Source: a virus. From it: a stretch of 64,000 nt of DNA. The stretch covers positions 36,126-100,125 of IMG/VR virus record IMGVR_UViG_3300034021_000678; one strand, given 5' to 3'. The position numbers and the translations under genes were made by a program. Below are positions 8,235 to 15,257 of the stretch, one piece after another. Position 1 is the stretch's first letter, and each line of letters begins with the position of its first letter. The notes under the pieces are model-generated. The model worked only from the letters and a program-made list of their open reading frames with translations, had not been told where the DNA came from and did not search any database.

Positions 8235-8496
8235 TCGCATAATTTATCAAACTGATGATTGTCAATGGAGAGTCACAGTAAATGTATTTAATGGGGTAGA
8301 GTACCTTCATATACGTAAATATTATTTAGATTTTGATGAAAACTGGTGCCATGGAAAAGATGGTGTTGTTATGCCATTAGATTTAGATAATATCAAACAA
8401 CTATTTATAGCTTGTCTAGAGATTTTATCATTAGGCGAGAGTAAGCAAGCAATCAAAGAACATTTCAGCGAATTACTAGAGGATTTATACGTTTGA
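8227..8496 (+). CDS. PC4/p15-like transcriptional coactivator domain protein
   Basis: The 89-residue protein matches the phage PC4-like family: a beta-sheet with GVEYLHIRKYYLDFDENW, then the glycine turn CHGKDGVVMPLDLDNI and two C-terminal helices ending ELLEDLYV. PC4/YdbC proteins dimerise on single-stranded or melted DNA and can act as replication or transcription cofactors. It sits in a tight cluster (8-bp overlap upstream, 4-bp overlap downstream) behind the 7656 promoter, consistent with early expression. Family assignment is from the central motif; activity in this phage is inferred. Confidence 0.7.
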   Translation: MYDRIIYQTDDCQWRVTVNVFNGVEYLHIRKYYLDFDENWCHGKDGVVMPLDLDNIKQLFIACLEILSLGESKQAIKEHFSELLEDLYV

Positions 8497-9035
8497 ACAT
8501 TTTCTATCTAAGTCACGATGTTGAAAAATGTGCTCGTGAGCATGTCGACAAACATTGTGTAAAAATGATTTTAGAGTATGCTCAGCTACTTTCTACAGCT
8601 CATAGAGTTATAGATGGTGTACAGGGGATACGACTGTCTGAAGGGGGCAGGCGACTTAAAAACTGGGAACTACCTGACGATAGAGAAGATATTCTCTATA
8701 AGGCTACCCACGTTAATCACCCATCAGCAGTATGGGCTAGAGCCAGCAAAGAAAACTATATTTGGCTATCTAAGCTGTTTATTGCGCTGCTGGACGAGTA
8801 TACCTATAGATATGGTAAACATCATAAATCTGGGGAACTTGTAGATTACTTATCTTATCCTCCAGATAATATTCCTAATATACCTTTTACACAGCCTACT
8901 CCAGCTATGCCTGATCAATATAAACAAGACGACTCTATTGCGGCGTACAAAGCCTATTATATAGGCGAAAAATCAAGTATGTTCTCTTGGAAAAGTCGAC
9001 CCGTCCCTGACTGGATTCCGCAAAATAGTTCTTGA
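8493..9035 (+). CDS. Conserved phage protein, His/Cys-rich, putative DNA repair (label uncertain)
   Basis: A 180-residue member of a phage family that opens MNIFYLSHDVEKCAREHVDK and has later blocks HVNHPSAVWARASKENY, TPAMPDQYKQDDSIAAYKAY and YIGEKSSMFSWKSR. Such proteins are often labelled pyrimidine-dimer glycosylase in databases, but I see no clear T4 endonuclease V signature, so I leave the function open. Conserved His, Cys, Asp and Trp suggest an enzyme or metal site. TTG start at 8493 overlaps the previous stop by 4 bp (TTGA), with GAGGA upstream. Confidence 0.6.
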   Translation: MNIFYLSHDVEKCAREHVDKHCVKMILEYAQLLSTAHRVIDGVQGIRLSEGGRRLKNWELPDDREDILYKATHVNHPSAVWARASKENYIWLSKLFIALLDEYTYRYGKHHKSGELVDYLSYPPDNIPNIPFTQPTPAMPDQYKQDDSIAAYKAYYIGEKSSMFSWKSRPVPDWIPQNSS

Positions 9036-9060
9036 CTTTTAACCCCAGCTATGGCATAAT
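9032..9060 (+). promoter_or_regulatory. Sigma70-type promoter, TTGACT-17-CATAAT
   Basis: TTGACT 9032-9037 and CATAAT 9055-9060 with 17-bp spacing. The predicted transcription start (about 9067) coincides with the ATG of the ligase gene and no Shine-Dalgarno lies between, so that mRNA may be leaderless. Confidence 0.65.
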
Positions 9061-9066
9061 ACTTAA

Positions 9067-10029
9067 ATGATTAAAGAACTTCTCGATAAAGCAAGCGCAG
9101 CATACTATGCTGGCACTCCCATCATATCTGATGAGGAGTTTGACAGCCTTGCTGAGAAATCAGGCTATAATAAAGTAGGTGCGGACGCTGTAAAAGGCGT
9201 CCCGCACTTTTTTCGCATGTACTCGCTACAGAAAGTTCATTACGGTGAAGAGCTTCTTGCTCCTGTATTAGATGATCCGTATCAAACCCCCAAACTCGAT
9301 GGCGCCGCCATAAGTATGAGTTATTACTGCAACCCAGGAGAAGATACTTTCCACCTCAACCAAATTCTCACCAGAGGCGATGGTATTAAAGGTTTGGACG
9401 TAACAGCCAAGCTGCGGCACCTCGTGCCAGCTATTATCCAACTCCCGACAACCGCAGTAGTTGTGCAAATTAACGCAGAGTTGGTGGCCCCTAAAACCAT
9501 AGAAAATGCACGTAATTACGCTGCAGGCGCTATGAATCTTAAAAGCGTAGAGGAAGTTAAGACCAGAGACTTAACTGTAGTAGCATATGATTGTCAACCT
9601 TATCTAGCAGATACTTATTACGACTCACTAGGTATTCTTTGGACTGCTGGGTTTAAGACGGTAAAAGCTCCAGAGTTAGAGCAAAAATTCCCACTAGATG
9701 GATTTGTTGTAAGGGAGAATAGTAATGATAAATTCGCAGCTGCCGGACACACTTCAAAACATCCACGAGCAGCTTATGCTCTTAAACCAAAACCTACTGC
9801 GGTTACAACAAAACTTATTGACGTTGAATGGCAGGTCGGCCGAACCGGGGTGGTATCCCCAGTTGCCATCCTTGAACCCGTACTGGTGGGGGACGCCACA
9901 GTATCCCGCGCAACCCTTCACAACATCGAGTATATACGCGGGCTCGGACTCGAAATCGGATGCACAGTTGAACTTATTCGATCCGGGGAAATCATCCCAA
10001 GAATTGTAGGTCGAGTTGATAGTGTGTAG
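9067..10029 (+). CDS. ligA: NAD-dependent DNA ligase, N-terminal half (adenylation + OB domains)
   Basis: The N-terminal helical Ia-like part (YYAGTPIISDEEFDSL) is followed by the nucleotidyltransferase core with the adenylated lysine in PKLDGAAIS (motif I, KLDG, near residue 77). Later motifs are LTRGDGIKGLDVT, DGFVVR and the ALKPKP lysine motif near 242. The OB fold (VGRTGVVSPVAILEPV, then SRATLHN and GCTVELIRSGEIIPRI) ends the protein at 320 aa. The zinc-finger, HhH and BRCT modules missing here are encoded by a separate gene at 11487, as in phage T5, where ligase is two polypeptides. Seals nicks during replication and recombination. Confidence 0.92.
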   Translation: MIKELLDKASAAYYAGTPIISDEEFDSLAEKSGYNKVGADAVKGVPHFFRMYSLQKVHYGEELLAPVLDDPYQTPKLDGAAISMSYYCNPGEDTFHLNQILTRGDGIKGLDVTAKLRHLVPAIIQLPTTAVVVQINAELVAPKTIENARNYAAGAMNLKSVEEVKTRDLTVVAYDCQPYLADTYYDSLGILWTAGFKTVKAPELEQKFPLDGFVVRENSNDKFAAAGHTSKHPRAAYALKPKPTAVTTKLIDVEWQVGRTGVVSPVAILEPVLVGDATVSRATLHNIEYIRGLGLEIGCTVELIRSGEIIPRIVGRVDSV

Positions 10030-10129
10030 CTGTAGAAATATCAGCGATAGGACTTATACGCTAGAAGAGCTAAAGAAGCGTCTGAGAGAAAAAGATATTA
10101 AGTGTGGTATCTGTATAAAGAAAAAATAA
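10022..10129 (+). CDS. 35-residue Bfd-like [2Fe-2S] mini-protein
   Basis: GTG start at 10022 overlaps the ligase stop by 8 bp; the next ATG begins immediately after this stop. The product has CSC near its N-terminus (Cys2, Cys4), a helix TYTLEELKKRLREKDI and CGIC (Cys28, Cys31). C-x-C ... C-x2-C plus the TLEEL helix is the signature of bacterioferritin-associated ferredoxin (Fer2_BFD) domains, shortened here. Small Bfd-like proteins are known from other phages with unclear roles, perhaps redox or iron handling. The overlap and four correctly placed cysteines make it likely real. Confidence 0.55.
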   Translation: MCSCRNISDRTYTLEELKKRLREKDIKCGICIKKK

Positions 10130-10486
10130 ATGTCTTATAGTACTACATACTTTAAAAATAACCCAGATGTAGCCAAATCTCCCGGAGTACTATATATTCT
10201 AGTGCTCGTAAATAAGAGGAACGAAAAACGTGAGTGTATCAAAATCGGAATCACCAAAGGAAAAAGCTACAAAGCTGTTTCTTCCCGCGCAGGGGGCTTT
10301 GGTACCTATGAGCATCGAGTCCAAAAAATCATTAAAGGAACTCTCGAAGAAGTTTACAACCTGGAGCAAACACTTCATAGAGAATTTGCACATGAGCGAT
10401 ATTATCCTCCTGAGCGTTTCGGCGGTCACACTGAGTGTTTTCATATTTCAATACTTAAGGATGTTTTAGATGTTGTTAGAAGCTAA
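10130..10486 (+). CDS. T5orf172/GIY-YIG-like domain protein
   Basis: The 118-residue protein has the opening strand pair GVLYILVLVNKRNEKREC then IKIGITKG with a following Arg (SSRAGG), and a His/Glu helix (YNLEQTLHREFAHERYY). This order (GxLYI ... KIGxT ... R ... E) is that of the T5orf172/Mug113 branch of the GIY-YIG superfamily. Members are DNA-binding or nicking domains in phages, either standalone homing-type nucleases or regulators. It sits between the two ligase halves, so it could be the remnant of an element that split the ligase gene. That historical reading is inference. Confidence 0.7.
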   Translation: MSYSTTYFKNNPDVAKSPGVLYILVLVNKRNEKRECIKIGITKGKSYKAVSSRAGGFGTYEHRVQKIIKGTLEEVYNLEQTLHREFAHERYYPPERFGGHTECFHISILKDVLDVVRS

Positions 10487-10673
10487 ACTAGAAAAAAATG
10501 GTTCATTTACCGTAGAGTATGATGACGAGGCACAAGATGCCCTTATTAAGGCTGGGATTTTCTCAGGTCTTTGGAAAGCTATAGACTCTGATAAAATTGG
10601 TCAGCTAGAGCAAGAAGTTAAGCGGTTAAAAAGACTAAACCGCAAACTCAGAGAAAAGCTAAATGAGAAATAG
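10470..10673 (+). CDS. Small coiled-coil hypothetical protein (67 aa)
   Basis: Starts inside the end of the GIY-YIG-like gene (17-bp overlap, different frame) and ends inside the next small gene (11-bp overlap). An acidic N-terminal part (SFTVEYDDEAQDALIKAGIF) precedes a basic C-terminal coiled coil (IGQLEQEVKRLKRLNRKLRE). No family is recognised. Tight overlap on both sides and a consistent amphipathic helix support a real gene; a role in binding nucleic acid or a protein partner is a guess. Confidence 0.55.
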   Translation: MLLEAKLEKNGSFTVEYDDEAQDALIKAGIFSGLWKAIDSDKIGQLEQEVKRLKRLNRKLREKLNEK

Positions 10674-10752
10674 ATTCATACTAGCGATGGGCGTATCACT
10701 TGCCGTGGCCGCTCTAATCTACCAAATTTATATTATGTTCACAGGAGGCTGA
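10663..10752 (+). CDS. 29-residue membrane micro-protein
   Basis: ATG 10663, stop 10750-10752. A basic start MRNRF is followed by one hydrophobic helix (ILAMGVSLAVAALIYQIYIM) and FTGG. It overlaps the preceding gene by 11 bp, and its last codons contain AGGAGG (10743-10748), which forms the Shine-Dalgarno of thyX. It may be a real micro-protein or mainly a coupling device for thyX translation. Confidence 0.4.
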   Translation: MRNRFILAMGVSLAVAALIYQIYIMFTGG

Positions 10753-10753
10753 T

Positions 10754-11422
10754 TTGTCGGTCAAGCTAGTTTCGTATTCTCAGCCAGTAGACACTGAGGA
10801 TCTACTACTAAGTGAACCTCTCGATCTAGTAGCCTATTGTGCTAAAGTATCTAACCCTGCAAACCAGGATAAAATGGATACAGCTCCTAAGCTGATTAAA
10901 TATCTTATTGATAATAATCACTGGTCTCCCTTTGAGATGGTTTCCGTATGTATGGAGATCACAACTACTAGGGACATTGCACGTCAGATTCTACGTCACA
11001 GGTCTTTCAGCTTTCAGGAGTTTAGTCAGCGATACGCTGACCCCGCAGCACTTGGTGAGCAATATGTTGTTAGAGAAGCTCGTCTTCAAGATACAAAAAA
11101 TAGGCAAAACTCTATTGAAACAGATGACGTTGCGTTGCAAGCAGCATGGCAGTATGCTCAAAATAGGGTATATGATGAAGCTGAAAAAGCATATAATTGG
11201 GCTATTGAAGCCGGTATTGCTAAAGAGCAAGCACGCGCTGTACTTCCAGAAGGAAATACTAAGAGCAGGCTCTATATGAACGGTACGCTTCGTAGCTGGA
11301 TTCACTTTGTTCAACTTCGCTCAGCAAACGGTACTCAAAAAGAGCATCAAGAAATCGCGATCAAGGCTGGTGAAATTATCAAAGATTTGTATGGTATCGA
11401 TATTTCTTCTTTGCACAGTTAA
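10754..11422 (+). CDS. thyX: Flavin-dependent thymidylate synthase ThyX
   Basis: The signature RHRSFSFQEFSQRY (RHRxxSxxxxSxR type) lies near residue 77-90, with the family's N-terminal motif NNHWSPFEM ahead of it and SRLYMNGTLRSWIHFVQLR near the C-terminus, which provides the substrate-binding Arg and Ser residues. ThyX methylates dUMP to dTMP using methylene-tetrahydrofolate, FAD and NADPH. The 222 aa length is standard. TTG start at 10754 follows AGGAGG by 5 bases. It feeds dTTP to replication together with NrdAB further downstream. Confidence 0.95.
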   Translation: MSVKLVSYSQPVDTEDLLLSEPLDLVAYCAKVSNPANQDKMDTAPKLIKYLIDNNHWSPFEMVSVCMEITTTRDIARQILRHRSFSFQEFSQRYADPAALGEQYVVREARLQDTKNRQNSIETDDVALQAAWQYAQNRVYDEAEKAYNWAIEAGIAKEQARAVLPEGNTKSRLYMNGTLRSWIHFVQLRSANGTQKEHQEIAIKAGEIIKDLYGIDISSLHS

Positions 11423-11434
11423 GAAAAAAATTCC

Positions 11435-11463
11435 TTGACTTTGACGCTCAACGGGATTATACT
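11435..11463 (+). promoter_or_regulatory. Sigma70-type promoter, TTGACT-17-TATACT
   Basis: TTGACT 11435-11440 and TATACT 11458-11463, spacing 17 bp, between thyX and the ligase C-terminal gene. Predicted start near 11470, leader about 17 bases with AAGAGA before ATG 11487. Confidence 0.75.
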
Positions 11464-11486
11464 ATAAGGACAGTAAAGAGATAAGT

Positions 11487-12209
11487 ATGACACAGATCGA
11501 AGCCCCAACACATTGTCCATCTTGTAGTAGTGAGCTTGTAGCAGTCAACTTCATTCTTTATTGTAGAAGTGCTGCCTGCCCCGCACAAGGACTCAAATTA
11601 ATTGAAAACTTTGGAAAGGTCCTCAAAATTATCGGGCTAGGACCCGCAGCAATTCGTAAGTTAGATGTCACTTCTATTCCTGAGCTTTATGATCTCAGTA
11701 TAGATGATATTACTTTGGCTCTCGGAGAAACCTTAGGTAATAAGCTCTATGCAAATATTGAAAAAAGTAAAAATGCGAGCCTAAACCAAGTTCTCCCGGC
11801 TATGGGTATTCCACTAATAGGCAAAACAGCCTCGGATAAGATATGTGCTAATATAAATCATATCAATGAAATCACAGAAGAATTAGCAAACTCTATCCTT
11901 GGCCCAAAAGCCGCAGCTAATCTTCTCAATTGGCTAGATACAGAAGAATGGGTAGAATTGCCTTTCTCCTTCGTAGCTGAGAAGAAAAGTATTACAGGAG
12001 ATACAGTATGTATCACTGGAAAACTAAAGTCTTTCAAAACTAAAGCTGAAGCTCATGTTTATCTTTTAGAAAAAGGATATACACCAGTAGATAGCGTGAC
12101 TAAAACAACCAAGTATCTGGTTAACGAGTCTGGGATTGAAAGCGCAAAAACTGAAAAAGCACGTGCTAATGGCACAATCATTGTTAACAATATAAAGGAA
12201 CTAATATAA
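11487..12209 (+). CDS. ligA: NAD-dependent DNA ligase, C-terminal half (Zn finger, HhH, BRCT)
   Basis: Begins with a four-Cys zinc finger (CPSC at residues 9-12, then CRSAACPAQG), followed by helix-hairpin-helix repeats (FGKVLKIIGLGPAAIRKLDV; MGIPLIGKTASDKI) and ends with a BRCT domain (SITGDTVCITGKLKSFKTKA ... VDSVTKTTKYLVNE). This is precisely the part missing from the 9067 gene. Together they reconstitute a complete 560-residue LigA in two chains. The BRCT and HhH parts clamp DNA; the partner supplies catalysis. It has its own promoter (11435), so subunit ratio may be set separately. Stop overlaps the next ATG (TAATG). Confidence 0.93.
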   Translation: MTQIEAPTHCPSCSSELVAVNFILYCRSAACPAQGLKLIENFGKVLKIIGLGPAAIRKLDVTSIPELYDLSIDDITLALGETLGNKLYANIEKSKNASLNQVLPAMGIPLIGKTASDKICANINHINEITEELANSILGPKAAANLLNWLDTEEWVELPFSFVAEKKSITGDTVCITGKLKSFKTKAEAHVYLLEKGYTPVDSVTKTTKYLVNESGIESAKTEKARANGTIIVNNIKELI

Positions 12210-12931
12210 TGGCACTACCAAAATGGGATGAACCCCGTCTCGCGAAGCTTGTAGCTTACGTAGGAAACGAAGAACCAGTATCTATTCAAACTGTAAATGC
12301 AGCCGCTGTAGAACTGGAAACAAGCGCACGTTCGATCGCATCAAAGCTTCGCAAAGAAGGTTATGAAGTCGAAAAGTCCGCAACTGTAGCTAGCAAAACG
12401 TTCTCGGAAGCACAGGAAGACGCTCTACGTGAGTTCCTTGTTGCAAACTCCGGCGACTACACCTTTGCAGAAATCGCAGCCGCTTTTGACAACGGCACAT
12501 TCAGCGCGAAGCAGATTCAGGGTAAAGTTCTTTCAATGGAACTCACTGCTGCTGTTAAGCCAACTGAGAAGAAGGTTTACGAGCGTACCTTCAACGACAG
12601 CGAACAAGCTACTTTCATCAAGATGGCAAATGCTGATGCCTTCCTAGAAGACATCGCTGCCAAGCTAAACCGTACTGTACCTTCGGTACGCGGTAAAGCG
12701 CTCTCGCTCCTTCGCACAAAGGAAATCTCTGCAATCCCAGCGTCTAAGCACGTTGCGAAAACAGAAGATGCCTTCGAAGGTCTCGACCTCGCTTCGATGA
12801 CTGTAGCGGAAATCGCTGCTAAAGTTGATCGTTCCGAGCGTGGAGTAAAGACAATGTTGACTCGTCGTGGAGTTGACGCCAAGGACTATTCGGGCGCCGC
12901 AAAAGCTGCAAAAGCTGCTGCAAAAGCCTAA
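12209..12931 (+). CDS. Putative DNA-binding protein with four tandem HTH-like repeats
   Basis: Four similar helical units can be aligned by eye at residues ~7-56, 65-115, 128-174 and 187-226. Each ends in a recognition-helix-like pattern such as TSARSIASKLRKEGYEV, FSAKQIQGKVLSMEL, RTVPSVRGKALSLLRT and RSERGVKTMLTRRGV. The C-terminus is a lysine-alanine tail (AAKAAKAAAKA) like histone H1 or HU-type tails. Codon use is more GC-rich and uniform than that of neighbours, and a strong terminator follows, both suggesting abundant expression. Likely a nucleoid-type or regulatory DNA-binding protein (Myb/SANT-like arrangement); no named family recognised. Confidence 0.65.
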   Translation: MALPKWDEPRLAKLVAYVGNEEPVSIQTVNAAAVELETSARSIASKLRKEGYEVEKSATVASKTFSEAQEDALREFLVANSGDYTFAEIAAAFDNGTFSAKQIQGKVLSMELTAAVKPTEKKVYERTFNDSEQATFIKMANADAFLEDIAAKLNRTVPSVRGKALSLLRTKEISAIPASKHVAKTEDAFEGLDLASMTVAEIAAKVDRSERGVKTMLTRRGVDAKDYSGAAKAAKAAAKA

Positions 12932-12955
12932 TTAACTTAGTCTAATGAGCAACAG

Positions 12956-12986
12956 CGGGGTGGAGGGCGACTTCCACCCCGTTTTT
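12956..12986 (+). terminator. Strong intrinsic terminator
   Basis: Stem CGGGGTGGA (12956-12964) pairs with TCCACCCCG (12973-12981) around an 8-base loop, followed by TTTTT (12982-12986). It closes the multi-HTH gene; no promoter is visible between it and the helicase start at 13001. Confidence 0.92.
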
Positions 12987-13000
12987 GTTGGAGAAATACT

Positions 13001-14353
13001 TTGGATCTTGCTAGTGCTCTATTTAAGCAGCTACTAACCCAGCAAGATATTTCTACTTGGTCTTCTCTCAGAAAAAACTATCTTACTCCAGAATATTCTT
13101 CATTATATGACAAAGTTTCCTCTTTCGTAGATAGGTTTAACAAACTACCTACCTTCGAAGAGCTTAAGTTCGACGCAAAAAGCAAACAGCTACTTCAGAG
13201 AGTAGCTATTGTTGAGCAGGTCGAAGTTGACACCGACGCCGCAATTCTACTAGAGTTTCTAAAAAATGACTACTCGCAGCGACTAGTGCTGGAGGGAGTA
13301 ACGAAACTTATAGACAATTCCGTAGCGTTTGAAAGTGCGACCGAGACTATTGAAGCACTACAAGATATCATTGTAGGCATCGAGAAGAAGATCGATCTTG
13401 ATGAAGAACAAGAAACTATGCAGAGGATAGAACTTTTCGAGCCCCAAGAGACTATATCTCGTTACATACCTTTAGGGTTAAATACTGAATTTGACTCCGT
13501 AATCCAATACACGCCAGAGGATCTTATCATGATCGGCGGTAGAAGAGGGTCGGGTAAGTCTCTCGTTTGCGCTAATGTCATGGCAAATATGCAGGCAGAG
13601 AAAAAATCTTCTATGTACTTTACGATAGAGATGAAACAGCGCGATATTATTCAACGTGTTGCTTCTATCGGGGCAAATGTGTCCGCGTATAGGCTTCGTA
13701 ATAGAACTCTATCCTCAGATGAGCTTGTACGGGTAGCTAAGTGGTGGTCCTCTAGGTATGAAGGGGGCGAAGATTTTTATAAAGAACATTACAGTTTAAA
13801 TATCTCTTTTGATGAATTTCATAAAAAACTAATAACCCTTCCTCTTAAAGAGGCAAGGTTTGAAGTCGTTTATGACCCTCAAATGACTGTAGCTAAAATT
13901 AGGTCTGAATGTGAGCGTAAAGTTCCTCTTATCAAACCCGCTGTAATTATTATCGACTACATCAATAAGATCAAGCTTTCAAAGATACCATCTAAGAAAG
14001 GTTCTTTTGATTGGGGCGAACAGATTGAGGTGGCTAACTTTCTAAAGGCTGATATTGCTCAAAAGTTTGGTATACCCGTAGTCTGCCCCTATCAGGTAGA
14101 TGCTACTGGGGAAGCTAGATTTGCTAAGGGTATTCTTGATCCGGCCGACGCAGCCTTCACGCTAGACCCGCATCAGAAAGATGATTGTGCTATGACGTTT
14201 ACTTGTGTTAAGGACAGAAGAAATGCAGAGACAAACTTCACTTCCAGCATGGACTGGGATACTCTTAAGATCGGCCCAGACTCTGCCACCGTATCCGCTA
14301 AAGAGGAAGATGAAGAGAAAGAAGAAGCAGAAGATAGAAAGTGGCAAAAATAG
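13001..14353 (+). CDS. Replicative DNA helicase, DnaB-like
   Basis: Residues 1-130 form a helical N-terminal domain. The RecA-like core follows, with Walker A GGRRGSGKS (179-187), the FTIEMKQRDIIQR motif (SxEM type) and Walker B PAVIIIDYINKI near residue 310-320. A Gln/Arg sensor region VCPYQVDATGEAR (near 363-375) precedes a Glu/Lys-rich tail. The 450 aa length fits DnaB/gp41-type helicases, which unwind DNA at the fork as hexamers with the primase encoded next. TTG start at 13001 preceded by GGAGA. It lies directly behind a strong terminator, so read-through probably sets its level. Confidence 0.9.
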   Translation: MDLASALFKQLLTQQDISTWSSLRKNYLTPEYSSLYDKVSSFVDRFNKLPTFEELKFDAKSKQLLQRVAIVEQVEVDTDAAILLEFLKNDYSQRLVLEGVTKLIDNSVAFESATETIEALQDIIVGIEKKIDLDEEQETMQRIELFEPQETISRYIPLGLNTEFDSVIQYTPEDLIMIGGRRGSGKSLVCANVMANMQAEKKSSMYFTIEMKQRDIIQRVASIGANVSAYRLRNRTLSSDELVRVAKWWSSRYEGGEDFYKEHYSLNISFDEFHKKLITLPLKEARFEVVYDPQMTVAKIRSECERKVPLIKPAVIIIDYINKIKLSKIPSKKGSFDWGEQIEVANFLKADIAQKFGIPVVCPYQVDATGEARFAKGILDPADAAFTLDPHQKDDCAMTFTCVKDRRNAETNFTSSMDWDTLKIGPDSATVSAKEEDEEKEEAEDRKWQK

Positions 14354-14356
14354 TTC

Positions 14357-14385
14357 TTGACACCAGTAAATCTTTATGCTATACT
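14357..14385 (+). promoter_or_regulatory. Sigma70-type promoter, TTGACA-17-TATACT
   Basis: TTGACA 14357-14362 and TATACT 14380-14385, spacing 17 bp, just after the helicase stop. Predicted start near 14392, about 14 bases upstream of the primase ATG. Confidence 0.75.
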
Positions 14386-14405
14386 ACTAAAAATGGAAAT
14401 TCCTT

Positions 14406-15257
14406 ATGAATGTAGAAGACGTACTCACAAAGCATAAGATAGCGTTCATACCTAGCGGTAAGGATTTTCTTATTAAATGTTTAAACCCAGAACACGATGA
14501 CAGTAACCCGTCCATGAGAATGGATCGGGTTACTGGTATTTTTCATTGCTTTTCTTGTGGACATAGGGGCAACATATTTGCTAAGTTTGGAATAGACAGA
14601 TCCAAGTTAGATATGCTACGAAGTACCCTAAAAAAGAAAATCGAGCAGGTAACTCTAGAGAGAGTTGGGTTGCAGATACCAGAGGATGCAATATTCTGGG
14701 AGGATGATTATAGGGGTATATCCGCTGCAACATATAAAAGATTCAAAGCATTTACATACGAGGAAGACTTCCCTAATAGACTAGTGTTCCCTATCTACGA
14801 TATTACGGGTAAAATCATAAACTTCTCCGCAAGATCGTTTGATGCTTTCGCTAAGCCAAAATATAAGCTACATCCTCCAGGAGCACAAGCTCCTTTGTAC
14901 CCAATGACTAACAAACCAAAGTTTAGTACAATAGTTCTAGTAGAAGGCATATTTGATATGCTTAAATTGTACGACAACGGTATAACTTTTGTTATGACTG
15001 CATTTGGTACACAGACAATGAATGAGGATAAGCTTGGGCTGCTTAGAATGCTAGGAGTACATGAGTTGCATGTACTTTTTGACGGAGATGAGGCCGGGCA
15101 GGCCGCAGCAGAAAAAATAATACCACTAGCCGATGGAATGGGTTTTAATACTAAAAACATAGTGTTAACCAACTATTTCGACGAGGGTGCAGATCCCGGC
15201 AGCTTAACAAAAGAACAAATCAGAAAGTTAAAAACAAGAGAATGGCCAGAGTACTAA
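14406..15257 (+). CDS. DNA primase (CHC2 zinc finger + Toprim)
   Basis: The zinc-binding residues C25, H30, C48 and C51 lie in KCLNPEHDDSNPS and FHCFSCGHRGN. The catalytic Toprim domain has VLVEGIFDMLKLYDNG near residue 180 (Glu) and LHVLFDGDEAGQAAAEKI near 223 (DxD). The 283 aa size is that of a compact phage primase without helicase. It synthesises RNA primers for the lagging strand and partners the DnaB-like helicase upstream. Overlaps the polymerase gene by 16 bp. A weak GGAAA-type Shine-Dalgarno precedes ATG 14406. Confidence 0.92.
   Translation: MNVEDVLTKHKIAFIPSGKDFLIKCLNPEHDDSNPSMRMDRVTGIFHCFSCGHRGNIFAKFGIDRSKLDMLRSTLKKKIEQVTLERVGLQIPEDAIFWEDDYRGISAATYKRFKAFTYEEDFPNRLVFPIYDITGKIINFSARSFDAFAKPKYKLHPPGAQAPLYPMTNKPKFSTIVLVEGIFDMLKLYDNGITFVMTAFGTQTMNEDKLGLLRMLGVHELHVLFDGDEAGQAAAEKIIPLADGMGFNTKNIVLTNYFDEGADPGSLTKEQIRKLKTREWPEY

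Noticed and set aside
9725-10009. 94-residue plus-strand frame inside the ligase gene
   Set aside because: Out-of-frame shadow of the well-supported ligase; no independent features.
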